A DNA stretch of 6,154 bases from an uncultured Clostridia bacterium (GTDB taxonomy: Bacteria > Bacillota > Clostridia > Oscillospirales > CAG-272), in NCBI GenBank assembly GCA_946618395.1, contig CAMOLD010000082.1, positions 1-6,154 of the forward strand, written 5' to 3'. Each line of letters starts with the position of its first letter. Position 1 is the first letter of the stretch. A program made the position numbers and the translations under genes. Shown here in pieces: positions 1 through 5,759 of the stretch. The notes beneath the pieces are model-generated. The model worked only from the letters and a program-made list of their open reading frames with translations. It was not told the origin of the DNA and ran no database searches.

Positions 1-2
1 CG

Positions 3-872
3 TTTTATCAGGGGGGAACTGCGGGCACCGATTGGTATGCCTACATTCGCGCCATTCGTTTTTTGTCGCTTCTGCCGGCGCTGATTTTAACGGTTTGGTG
101 GCTTGTTCTTTGGCTCCGGCTGTTTTCCACGGCAAAAAAGGACGCCGATTTTCAGGCGGCGATCCGGGAAGAATACAAGCAGAAAATCCTTCCCGACCGG
201 GGATTGCTTTTGGGCAGAAAATTGCGCCTTTCGTTCCTGTTTGCCCGCATCGGCGCCGCATTGTTGCCAACCTTTATGCTTTTGTGGGAAGGGTTTGGGA
301 AGAACCAGACCTATTTTGGCGTGGAGCTGTTGCCCGATTTTGCGGCAGTCGCTTTTCTGATGGCTTCCGTTTGTTTGCTCTGGCGATTTGAGCGCCTGCG
401 CAAACTTGAAATTTGGATTGGCGCGGCGGCGTTCTCTGCCGGGGTTGCCGAATGGATTTTGTCGCTTTCCTATTATCAACGATTCGCCGCGCTTGACGCG
501 CGCTATTTGCCCAACGCATATCAGCGCATGGTATTTTTAACAGTTGCGGGCATTCTTTCTTCGCTCTTGACCGCTGCGTTTTTCTGCCTGTTTCTTCTTC
601 GCATCCGGCGCTTGATCAATGCCGAGCGGCAGGCGGTTTCCATGAAGGATTTTCAGGGAAGAATGATTTGGCTGTTCATTCTGCTTGCCGGAATTACGGC
701 AGGAAAGATTGCGGATCAAATCCTGCGCCCGTGGACGGGGTGGATCTGGTGGATCCCGCTTTTGTTGACCGTTGCGTTTGTGTTGGTTCTTTCCTCGGTG
801 CTCTCGGAGATTGCAACCGATCTGGCGGTGGCTTATCCGTCCAAAAAGTCTTCCCAGGTGGACGCCAAATAA
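3..872 (+). CDS. Polytopic membrane protein of unknown function (5' end outside the window)
   Basis: I do not recognise this family. The reading frame is open from the window edge (first full codon at nt 3) to TAA at 870-872, giving 289 visible residues. The only in-frame start-like codon near the edge is TTG at 63, which lacks a ribosome binding site and would fall at the edge of a membrane helix, so the true start is probably upstream. About seven hydrophobic segments are visible, the first at visible residues 21-41. They are separated by short basic or acidic loops, including an Arg/Glu-rich loop after the first helix and an RIRR-type basic stretch after the fifth. The last helix is Trp-rich and is followed by a short hydrophilic tail ending SSQVDAK. 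No catalytic or binding motif is evident. A strong terminator follows directly, so it is probably transcribed separately from the germination operon. Existence as a gene is fairly sure; the function is unknown. Confidence 0.7.
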   Translation, partial: FYQGGTAGTDWYAYIRAIRFLSLLPALILTVWWLVLWLRLFSTAKKDADFQAAIREEYKQKILPDRGLLLGRKLRLSFLFARIGAALLPTFMLLWEGFGKNQTYFGVELLPDFAAVAFLMASVCLLWRFERLRKLEIWIGAAAFSAGVAEWILSLSYYQRFAALDARYLPNAYQRMVFLTVAGILSSLLTAAFFCLFLLRIRRLINAERQAVSMKDFQGRMIWLFILLAGITAGKIADQILRPWTGWIWWIPLLLTVAFVLVLSSVLSEIATDLAVAYPSKKSSQVDAK

Positions 873-884
873 ATTTTGATAGGG

Positions 885-927
885 AAAAGAAGTGCAACCG
901 CACCCGATGCGGTTGCACTTCTTTTTT
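885..927 (+). terminator. Intrinsic terminator after the membrane protein gene
   Basis: A perfect inverted repeat pairs 885-902 with 908-925 around the 5-nt loop CCCGA. The core arms are GTGCAACCGCA and TGCGGTTGCAC, and a run of six T follows at 922-927. The A-rich left flank would also give a U-tract on the opposite strand, so it could act in both directions. It lies 13 nt after the upstream stop codon and separates that gene from the germination operon. Confidence 0.9.
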
Positions 928-957
928 GTATGCTTTTTCCTCTTTCGGGAAATACTG
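928..957 (+). promoter_or_regulatory. Candidate sigma-G (forespore) promoter of the ger operon
   Basis: GTATG at 928-932 fits the -35 consensus GHATR. After an 18-nt spacer, AATACTG at 951-957 matches five of seven positions of the -10 consensus CATWHTA. Both consensus elements and the 17-18 nt spacing are those described for Bacillus subtilis sigma-G, the factor that normally transcribes gerA-type operons in the forespore. A start near 964 would leave a leader of about 18 nt containing the AAAGGGG ribosome binding site at 967-973. I see no convincing sigma-A promoter in the gap. The two -10 mismatches keep this a candidate. Confidence 0.45.
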
Positions 958-981
958 TTCGTTGAGAAAGGGGATGGGAAA

Positions 982-2436
982 ATGAAAGAACTGGAAGCAG
1001 GGTTGGAGGAAAACCTGGCGGCAATCCAATCGGTTTTTGCCACCGATGCCGCCTTCCGCAGGCGCATTTTCGGGACCGGGTTGGGCGTTCGCGCGGCGGT
1101 TTGCTATCTTGACGGAATGGCATCCCAGGAGATTATCCGCGAGGGGGTGATCCGCCCCCTGATGCTTGCCGCGCCGGCAAGCGGGGAAACTGTTGCGGCG
1201 CACGCGGCAGAGGCAGTTTTATGGGCAACCGAGGTTACCGGAACGAAGCAGATGGAAACGCTGGTAACCGGGATTTTGAGCGGCGGAGCGGCGCTTTTCT
1301 TTGACGGGTGCTCCACCGCGCTCCTGATTGACGCCAAAGGATTCCGCTCCCGCGGCATCCAGGAGCCGGAAAACGAATCGGTTTTGCAGGGTCCGCGCGA
1401 GGGGTTTGACGAGGTTGCCATTCAAAACCTTGCCATGATCCGGCGCAAACTGCAAACGCCGGACCTTTGCTCCGAGCAGATCACGATCGGAAAGCGGAGC
1501 CAAACGGCGGTTTACCTTTGCTATTTGCGCTCGCTTGCCTCCCCTCGGCTTTTGGAAAAAATCAAACACCGGCTTTCCAAAATTGAAATTGACGGCGTTC
1601 TGGACACCAATTATCTGAACGAGCTGATTCGGGACGGAAAACGCTCTCTCTTCAAAACGATGGGAACAACCGAGCGCCCGGATGTGGTTGCCGCAAAACT
1701 GCTGGAGGGAAGGGTGGCGATTTTGGCAAACGGAACGCCGGTTGTTCTGACCGTTCCTTATCTTTTTGCCGAAAATTTTCAATCCGACGAGGATTACTAC
1801 GTTAATTTTTGGGGCGCTTCCATCGGTCGGCTGTTGCGCTATTTTTGCTTTTTTCTAACAGTTTCGGTGCCGGCGGTCTATTTGGCGCTCTTAACGCATC
1901 ATCAGCGCTTGCTTCCCACTTTCTTGCTTCTTTCGGCGGCGGGAACGCGGGGCGGCGTTCCGTTCTCCTCGCTTGTGGAGTGCCTTGTGTTGATACTGGT
2001 ATTGGAAATTTTGAAAGAGACCGGCGCGCGTATGCCGCAAAATTTGGGGCATACGCTGGGCATCATTGGCGGTTTGGTGGTCGGGCAGGCGGCGGTGGAG
2101 GCAAGATTGGTCAGCGCATCCATGCTGATTGTGGTTGCCGTCAGCGGCATTGCGGGGCTGATGATCCCGCGTCTGCGTGCGGCGGTTTTCTTTTTGCGGG
2201 TGGGGCTTGTCCTTCTTGCGGCATGGCTGGGGCTTGCGGGCTATCTTTTGGGCATTTCTTTTTTGCTCATAAGCCTGACCGGGACCGAATCCTTTGGCGC
2301 CCCCTATTTGCAACCTTTGGAATCCCCGACTGTGCAGGGAATGAAGGATACCTTTTTGCGCCTTCCCTGGGGAAAAATGTTGACCCGCCCTGCATTTAAC
2401 CGCAATTTGACACGCCAAAGGAGCAAGAAAAAATGA
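982..2436 (+). CDS. gerA: GerA-family spore germination receptor subunit A
   Basis: This is the A subunit of a GerA-type nutrient germinant receptor, located in the spore inner membrane. The protein is 484 residues, normal for the family. Residues 1 to about 280 form the soluble N-terminal region, with the family motifs GPREGFDE (137-144) and GRVAILANGTP (243-253). The membrane domain follows, with hydrophobic segments near 283-304, 331-344, 357-373, 378-395 and 402-432. KETGARMP (345-352) corresponds to the conserved REAGLRLP-type motif. I chose ATG 982 because AAAGGGG lies at 967-973, 8 nt upstream. The frame extends back to an ATG at 892, but that start lies inside the terminator hairpin. 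The stop codon overlaps the start of gerC (ATGA), which implies translational coupling. The A-C-B gene order is that of gerK loci, but the germinant cannot be predicted. Family assignment is very sure. Confidence 0.95.
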   Translation: MKELEAGLEENLAAIQSVFATDAAFRRRIFGTGLGVRAAVCYLDGMASQEIIREGVIRPLMLAAPASGETVAAHAAEAVLWATEVTGTKQMETLVTGILSGGAALFFDGCSTALLIDAKGFRSRGIQEPENESVLQGPREGFDEVAIQNLAMIRRKLQTPDLCSEQITIGKRSQTAVYLCYLRSLASPRLLEKIKHRLSKIEIDGVLDTNYLNELIRDGKRSLFKTMGTTERPDVVAAKLLEGRVAILANGTPVVLTVPYLFAENFQSDEDYYVNFWGASIGRLLRYFCFFLTVSVPAVYLALLTHHQRLLPTFLLLSAAGTRGGVPFSSLVECLVLILVLEILKETGARMPQNLGHTLGIIGGLVVGQAAVEARLVSASMLIVVAVSGIAGLMIPRLRAAVFFLRVGLVLLAAWLGLAGYLLGISFLLISLTGTESFGAPYLQPLESPTVQGMKDTFLRLPWGKMLTRPAFNRNLTRQRSKKK

Positions 2437-3065
2437 GGCGGAGTTTGCTTTTGGGAATCACATTGTTTGCCTGCCTGTTCTTTTGCGGGTGCGGTGCGGT
2501 GGAACCCGAAGAGGTCTATTTGGTCTCGGCGATGGGGTTTGACGTTGCCGGGGAGGGCGTGCGGCTATCCGCAGAAGTCCCTTTGACGCGCGAAAATGAG
2601 GCGGACAAAATGGAGGTGCGCGTTTTTGAGGGAGAAGGAGCAACATTTGCCGGCGCGCTGGAAACCATGCAAAATGGACTTGCCAAAGAGCTGGAATTCG
2701 GGCATTGCGCGCTCGCCGTGTTTGGCAAAGGAATGGAAGAGGAGAAACTGGACGAGGCGATGGACTGCCTTCGCGCATGGCAGGTGCCGCTTTCGGCAAC
2801 GGCGGTCTATTCACCGGACGCGCGCGAATTGTTGCAAAAAGGCAGTTTGAGCGCCCCGGCTGTGGGCTATGAATTGCCGGATATTTTAGAGCTGGTCTCC
2901 AAAGCCCGCGGTATTCGATTCTCTTGCCGAATCTATGAAGTTGCTTCCTCTGCCGGGACGTTTGCGCTTCCGCAATTTTTGCCGAGCGGCAAGGAAGCGG
3001 CAGAGGTGGACCGGTGGACGGGGATGTGCGCGTATCGGGAGAAAAAGGTGGTGGGGATAGAATGA
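2433..3065 (+). CDS. gerC: Short GerC-type germination lipoprotein (N-terminal domain only)
   Basis: This is the lipoprotein subunit of the germinant receptor, expected on the outer face of the spore inner membrane. A signal peptide (residues 1-19) leads to a lipobox-like FFCGC, with Cys20 the likely lipidated residue and Cys18 or Cys14 as alternatives. After it comes EEVYLVSAMGFDV, typical of mature GerC N termini. Residues 85-137 (ELEFGHCALAVFG, then LRAWQVPLSATAVYS and ELLQKG) follow the family's N-terminal domain. The protein ends at residue 210 with RWTGMCAYREKKVVGIE, which matches the GTAVFKxxKLVG-type strand closing that domain. GerC proteins are usually about 370-400 residues, so the C-terminal domain is missing. 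The stop overlaps the gerB start by ATGA, so this looks like an intact compact gene rather than a recent frameshift. AAAGGAG at 2417-2423 precedes its ATG by 9 nt. Confidence 0.85.
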   Translation: MRRSLLLGITLFACLFFCGCGAVEPEEVYLVSAMGFDVAGEGVRLSAEVPLTRENEADKMEVRVFEGEGATFAGALETMQNGLAKELEFGHCALAVFGKGMEEEKLDEAMDCLRAWQVPLSATAVYSPDARELLQKGSLSAPAVGYELPDILELVSKARGIRFSCRIYEVASSAGTFALPQFLPSGKEAAEVDRWTGMCAYREKKVVGIE

Positions 3066-4018
3066 AGGCAAAGGAACGCCCGCGCGGGTTGCATCAAATT
3101 GCGTTGGTCGCGTTGTTTACGCTGGGCAACACGCTTTTGCATTTTCCCTGGACGAGTGCGCAGGCAGGCGTTACCATTTCGTTCTTGCTTTCGTCGGTCA
3201 CCGCGTTGTTGTTTGGCTTGGGGAGCTCTTTTTTTGCGGTGCGCTTCTTTCGGCGGCCGCTTTGGAAAAAAGAGAAATTGCGCATGGTTCTTTGCGTCCT
3301 GCTTGCGGCGGCAGTTTGCGCGCTTGCTTTCCTTTTTGCCGTTCGGGCAACGCGCGATTTGCGCTCTTTTTTTGAGGGGACGCTGTTGCCCCACGGCACG
3401 GGATTGGTTTTTGCCGCTTTGTTCCTTGCCGTTTGCGCCTGGCTTTCGCGCGGTCCGCGAAGGGGAATGGACGTATTTGCATTGATTGCGTTCTTTTCGG
3501 CGCTTGCCGCGGTGGGGGTGCTGTTTTTATTGAGTATTCCGCAGTTTCATGCGGAATACGGGAACATTGAACTGCCAAGCGCAAAAGCGGTTGGAGCGTC
3601 GGTTCTTCCGGCGTTTGCCGAGTTTGCTTTGCCCATGTTTCCCCTGGGCGTTTATTTGGCATTGGCAAAACCGGGCAAAGGGAAAATGCGCTCGCAAAGA
3701 CCGCTTGCCGCCGGAATTTTGACAGGCGGCGCAATGATGCTGTTATGCGTTTTGCAAACGCTTTTGACCTTTGGCGAATCCTATGCCGCAAGCTTGCAAT
3801 ATCCCTATTCCGCGGCGGTGCGGGTGGTTTCGGTGGGGGCGTATGCCTTCCGGCCCGAGCTTTTCTCCTACCTGTTGGATTTTTCCGCCTGTCTGGTTCG
3901 AGTTTCAGTTTGCTTTTCCTGCTTAAAATTTTCGGTTGGCAGATTTTTGCCGCGCTTCAGGAATCGTGTCCCTTTACTTGCCGCATTGTTTGCTTTTGTT
4001 GCGCTCTGCATTTTTTGA
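3062..4018 (+). CDS. gerB: GerB-family germination receptor permease-like subunit
   Basis: This is the GerB subunit of the germinant receptor (spore germination permease, APC superfamily), the integral membrane protein thought to bind the germinant. The start at ATG 3062 overlaps the gerC stop by 4 bp, with purine-rich GGGGA at 3053-3057. An upstream in-frame ATG at 3014 lies inside gerC and would add a hydrophilic leader not typical of the family. The 318 residues carry about nine hydrophobic segments, near 11-28, 35-60, 74-94, 112-128, 136-158, 181-201, 213-236, 267-289 and 302-318. Family-like stretches are the N terminus GLHQIALVALFTLGNTLLHFP and YPYSAAVRVVSVGAYAFRPE (247-266), which resembles the conserved YP...R.v..G.f..R.E region. 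It is shorter than the usual 360-370 residues. Overall similarity is weaker than for GerA, but the operon context makes the call strong. Its last 50 codons overlap the convergent symporter gene. Confidence 0.85.
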   Translation: MKAKERPRGLHQIALVALFTLGNTLLHFPWTSAQAGVTISFLLSSVTALLFGLGSSFFAVRFFRRPLWKKEKLRMVLCVLLAAAVCALAFLFAVRATRDLRSFFEGTLLPHGTGLVFAALFLAVCAWLSRGPRRGMDVFALIAFFSALAAVGVLFLLSIPQFHAEYGNIELPSAKAVGASVLPAFAEFALPMFPLGVYLALAKPGKGKMRSQRPLAAGILTGGAMMLLCVLQTLLTFGESYAASLQYPYSAAVRVVSVGAYAFRPELFSYLLDFSACLVRVSVCFSCLKFSVGRFLPRFRNRVPLLAALFAFVALCIF

Positions 4019-5328
4019 AACCGCTTTTGCGTTTCTTCCCGAATTTGCCGGCGCAAAAGGAAAAGGGCAAGCAGATTGACTGTTGTCAGAACCGTGATGG
4101 CGAAATCCGAAACGCTCCAAACCGCGCCGGGTGCCACCGCGCAACCGATTGGAATGCAAAAAAGAAAGGCGATCAAATAAAGGCTTTTCAACGGCTTGGA
4201 GGGCTTGATCGACCAAAGCGCCGAAGCGCCGTAATCCGCCCAGCAGATCACGGTGGCGTATCCGAAGCAGAAAACGGCGGCGGAAAGAAACCATCCTGCG
4301 CCGCTTCCGAGCGAGGCGGCAAACGCCGCAACCGTCATCATGACCGGGGATTCGGCAAACTGCTCCGCGGCAGGAAAATTGACAAGAATGACGAATGCCG
4401 TCAACGAGCAGAGCAGGATCGTATCCACAAAAACCTCTAAAATCCCCCAAACGCCTTGCGCCGCGGGGGAGGAGGTATTTGCGCCGGCATGGGCGGTGGG
4501 AGCGGTGCCGCAGCCCGCCTCGTTGGAAAGAAGACCGCGCATGGTTCCCACGCGCAAAGCGCGGCAGGTCAAAAAGCCGAGCATACCGCCCGCCGCGCTT
4601 GCCGGCGAGAACGCCTCGCGAAAGATCGATCCCATAACCGCGCCGAGGGCGTCACGCCGCAGGATCAGAACCGTGACCGACAGCACAAGAAAGCCCAGGG
4701 ACATGATGGGAACGAGATATTCGGTGAGCGCGGAAATGCCCTTGGAGCCGCGCAAAATGACCGGTGCGGAAAGAAGCACCAGAATTGCGGCGGTTGCCCA
4801 AACCGGGATTTTCAGAATGCCCGAAAAAGCCGAGGAGACGGCATTGACCTGAATGACGCAACCCATGGTAAAGGAGTTGAGAACCATAAAAACGGCAAAC
4901 AGAACCGAGGCAAATCCGCCAAGGCGCACCGATTTTCCAAAGGCGCGGCGAATATAATAAAACGCACCCCCGGTATGGGAACCGTCCGGGAGCGTTTTGC
5001 GGTAGCGCACGGCAAGCAGGATTTCGGCATATTTCAAAATCATGGCGAGCAGAGCGGAGACCCACATCCAAAAAAGCGCCCCGGCACCTCCAACGGCAAG
5101 CGCGTTTGCAACACCGACGATGTTTCCAACGCCCAGCGTGCCGGCAAGCGACTGGGTCAGCGCGCGAAAGGGCGAAATGCCGCCCGGTTGCTTTTCTGTC
5201 AAGGCAGACAGCATGGTGCGCGGGCGCAAAAAGGGGAGCCCGCGCAAATAAAAAACAAAAAACAGCGCGCAACCCGTCAGCAAAAAGGGAATGGCACCGC
5301 CCGTAAGCAAACCTTGAAGAACCGACAT
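3868..5328 (-). CDS. agcS: Sodium:alanine/glycine symporter, AgcS (AGCS) family
   Basis: This is a cation-coupled (Na+, or H+ in some members) symporter that imports alanine or glycine across the cell membrane. It is 486 residues with about ten or eleven hydrophobic segments. Diagnostic stretches are SLAGTLGVGNIVGVANA (60-76), GGAGALFWMWVSALLA (80-95) and RGLLSNEAGCGTAPTAHA (264-281). The second is the AGCS signature, with Ala95 where the pattern usually has Gly. ATG 5328 is preceded by GAAAGGAAAG (minus strand, 5345-5336). I saw only weak, unconvincing promoter-like sequence between it and the divergent tRNA promoter. Residues 431-486 form a hydrophilic Lys/Gln/Thr/Arg-rich tail. The part from about residue 437 is encoded opposite the gerB 3' end, so this tail is probably an overprinted extension and not part of the conserved transporter. 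Family assignment is very sure; which amino acid is carried is not visible. Confidence 0.95.
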   Translation of the reverse strand: MSVLQGLLTGGAIPFLLTGCALFFVFYLRGLPFLRPRTMLSALTEKQPGGISPFRALTQSLAGTLGVGNIVGVANALAVGGAGALFWMWVSALLAMILKYAEILLAVRYRKTLPDGSHTGGAFYYIRRAFGKSVRLGGFASVLFAVFMVLNSFTMGCVIQVNAVSSAFSGILKIPVWATAAILVLLSAPVILRGSKGISALTEYLVPIMSLGFLVLSVTVLILRRDALGAVMGSIFREAFSPASAAGGMLGFLTCRALRVGTMRGLLSNEAGCGTAPTAHAGANTSSPAAQGVWGILEVFVDTILLCSLTAFVILVNFPAAEQFAESPVMMTVAAFAASLGSGAGWFLSAAVFCFGYATVICWADYGASALWSIKPSKPLKSLYLIAFLFCIPIGCAVAPGAVWSVSDFAITVLTTVNLLALFLLRRQIREETQKRFQKMQSATKANNAASKGTRFLKRGKNLPTENFKQEKQTETRTRQAEKSNR

Positions 5329-5439
5329 TTTTTGTCTTTCCTTTCGGGGGGATTTTCTTTCAGTTTATGAACCAGGTGCGCAAAAACATTCCAAAAAGGG
5401 CAAACGTAAGAAAAAAGCAAGATTCTTTCCAAACAGGGC

Positions 5440-5468
5440 TTGACAACAAAAGGAAAATCGGATATAAT
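5440..5468 (+). promoter_or_regulatory. Consensus sigma-A promoter of tRNA-Gly
   Basis: TTGACA at 5440-5445 and TATAAT at 5463-5468 are separated by exactly 17 nt, a perfect match to the vegetative consensus. A-rich sequence upstream (about 5405-5425) could serve as an UP element. Transcription should start near 5475, leaving a leader of about 12 nt to be removed by RNase P before the tRNA. Confidence 0.93.
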
Positions 5469-5486
5469 AGACGTGTTCCGAAAAAT

Positions 5487-5560
5487 GCAGATGTAGCTCA
5501 ATGGCAGAGCGTCCGCTTCCCAAGCCGAAAACGCGGGTTCGATTCCCGTCATCTGCTCCA
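5487..5560 (+). tRNA. tRNA-Gly, anticodon CCC
   Basis: The 74-nt gene folds as a glycine tRNA that decodes GGG. The acceptor stem GCAGATG/CATCTGC (5487-5493, 5550-5556) is perfect. The D arm is GCTC/GAGC, the anticodon loop TTCCCAA (5517-5523) has CCC at 5519-5521, and the variable loop is AAAC. The T arm GCGGG/CCCGT has one G-T pair and loop TTCGATT. Discriminator T5557 and CCA (5558-5560) are encoded. The anticodon stem TCCGC/GCCGA has a C5514-C5526 mismatch in its middle pair, which is unusual and may lower stability. A consensus promoter and a terminator flank it, so it appears to be a complete single-gene transcription unit. Long open frames running through it on both strands are artefacts. 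Confidence 0.95.
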
Positions 5561-5608
5561 AAAAAAAGGACACCGCCGGGAACGGCGGTGTCCTTTTTTT
5601 GGAGCAGA
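5552..5608. repeat. Long palindrome joining the tRNA 3' end and its terminator
   Basis: The terminator stem is only the core of a longer palindrome. Outside the A8/T7 tracts, TCTGCTCC at 5552-5559 (acceptor 3' strand, discriminator and first two CCA bases) is exactly complementary to GGAGCAGA at 5601-5608. The arms are 26-27 nt with one A bulge. The outer right arm lies beyond the T-tract, so it would be transcribed only on read-through. Confidence 0.9.
5568..5600 (+). terminator. Terminator of tRNA-Gly
   Basis: An 11-bp perfect stem, GGACACCGCCG (5568-5578) with CGGCGGTGTCC (5583-5593), is closed by the tetraloop GGAA, which is of GNRA type. Seven T follow at 5594-5600. A run of A on the left side makes it symmetric, so it could also stop minus-strand transcripts before they enter the tRNA gene. 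Confidence 0.93.
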
Positions 5609-5611
5609 CCA

Positions 5612-5705
5612 TTTTACGAATCGAAGCCGCTCCATTTTCCCAGAGGGAAAATAGAACAATGCGCGCCCGATTCGTAAAAAGATTCTGCAAAATACAGCGC
5701 GCATT
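5612..5705. repeat. Overlapping inverted repeats with pseudoknot topology
   Basis: Three perfect inverted repeats lie in about 95 nt. TTTTACGAATCG (5612-5623) pairs with CGATTCGTAAAA (5668-5679). ATTTTCCC (5634-5641) pairs with GGGAAAAT (5645-5652) inside the first loop. AATGCGCGC (5658-5666), also in that loop, pairs with GCGCGCATT (5697-5705) outside it. The first and third stems therefore cross, as in a pseudoknot. No gene is visible here. The role is unknown and it may be repeat debris. Confidence 0.75.
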
Positions 5706-5706
5706 T

Positions 5707-5759
5707 GGGTTCTGATTCCCGTCATTTTCTGCATCGGAGCAGGCAGGGTGTCCGCTTGC
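5707..5759 (+). pseudogene. tRNA-Gly-like fragments in reversed order
   Basis: The segment 5707-5725 matches tRNA positions 5535-5552 (T arm into acceptor strand: GGGTTC, one extra T, then GATTCCCGTCAT), 18 identical with a single insertion, and CTGC follows after TTT. Next, 5742-5759 matches tRNA positions 5503-5520 (D arm to anticodon) at 15 of 18 bases. The 3'-half piece precedes the 5'-half piece. No acceptor stem can form, so this is not a working tRNA. It reads as decayed duplicate material. Confidence 0.55.

Noticed and set aside
892..981. Earlier ATG (892) in frame with gerA, adding 30 residues
   Set aside because: That start lies within the terminator hairpin and would translate the stem and T-tract. 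ATG 982 has a good ribosome binding site and gives the usual family length.
1809..2418. Open frames inside gerA on both strands (196 and 175 codons)
   Set aside because: They are frame shadows of the GerA membrane domain. No start signals are present and they overlap strongly conserved GerA coding sequence.
3014..3061. Upstream ATG (3014) in frame with gerB
   Set aside because: It lies inside gerC and adds a charged leader. The ATGA overlap at 3062 matches the gerA-gerC junction and gives a normal N terminus.
4024..4059. Inverted repeat CTTTTGCG/CGCAAAAG as a gerB terminator
   Set aside because: The loop is 20 nt, the stem is AT-rich and only 8 bp, no U-tract follows, and it lies within the agcS coding region.
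4253..5370. Long plus-strand open frames of up to 304 codons opposite agcS
   Set aside because: They are shadows of the minus-strand symporter gene. Their peptides are R/K/G/A-rich and lack structure, while the minus frame carries the clear AGCS signatures.
5367..5654. Plus-strand open frame of 95 codons through the tRNA region (reads ADVAQWQSVRFPSRKRGF)
   Set aside because: It is a translation of the tRNA-Gly gene and its terminator. The peptide is of the familiar spurious type produced when tRNA genes are read as protein.
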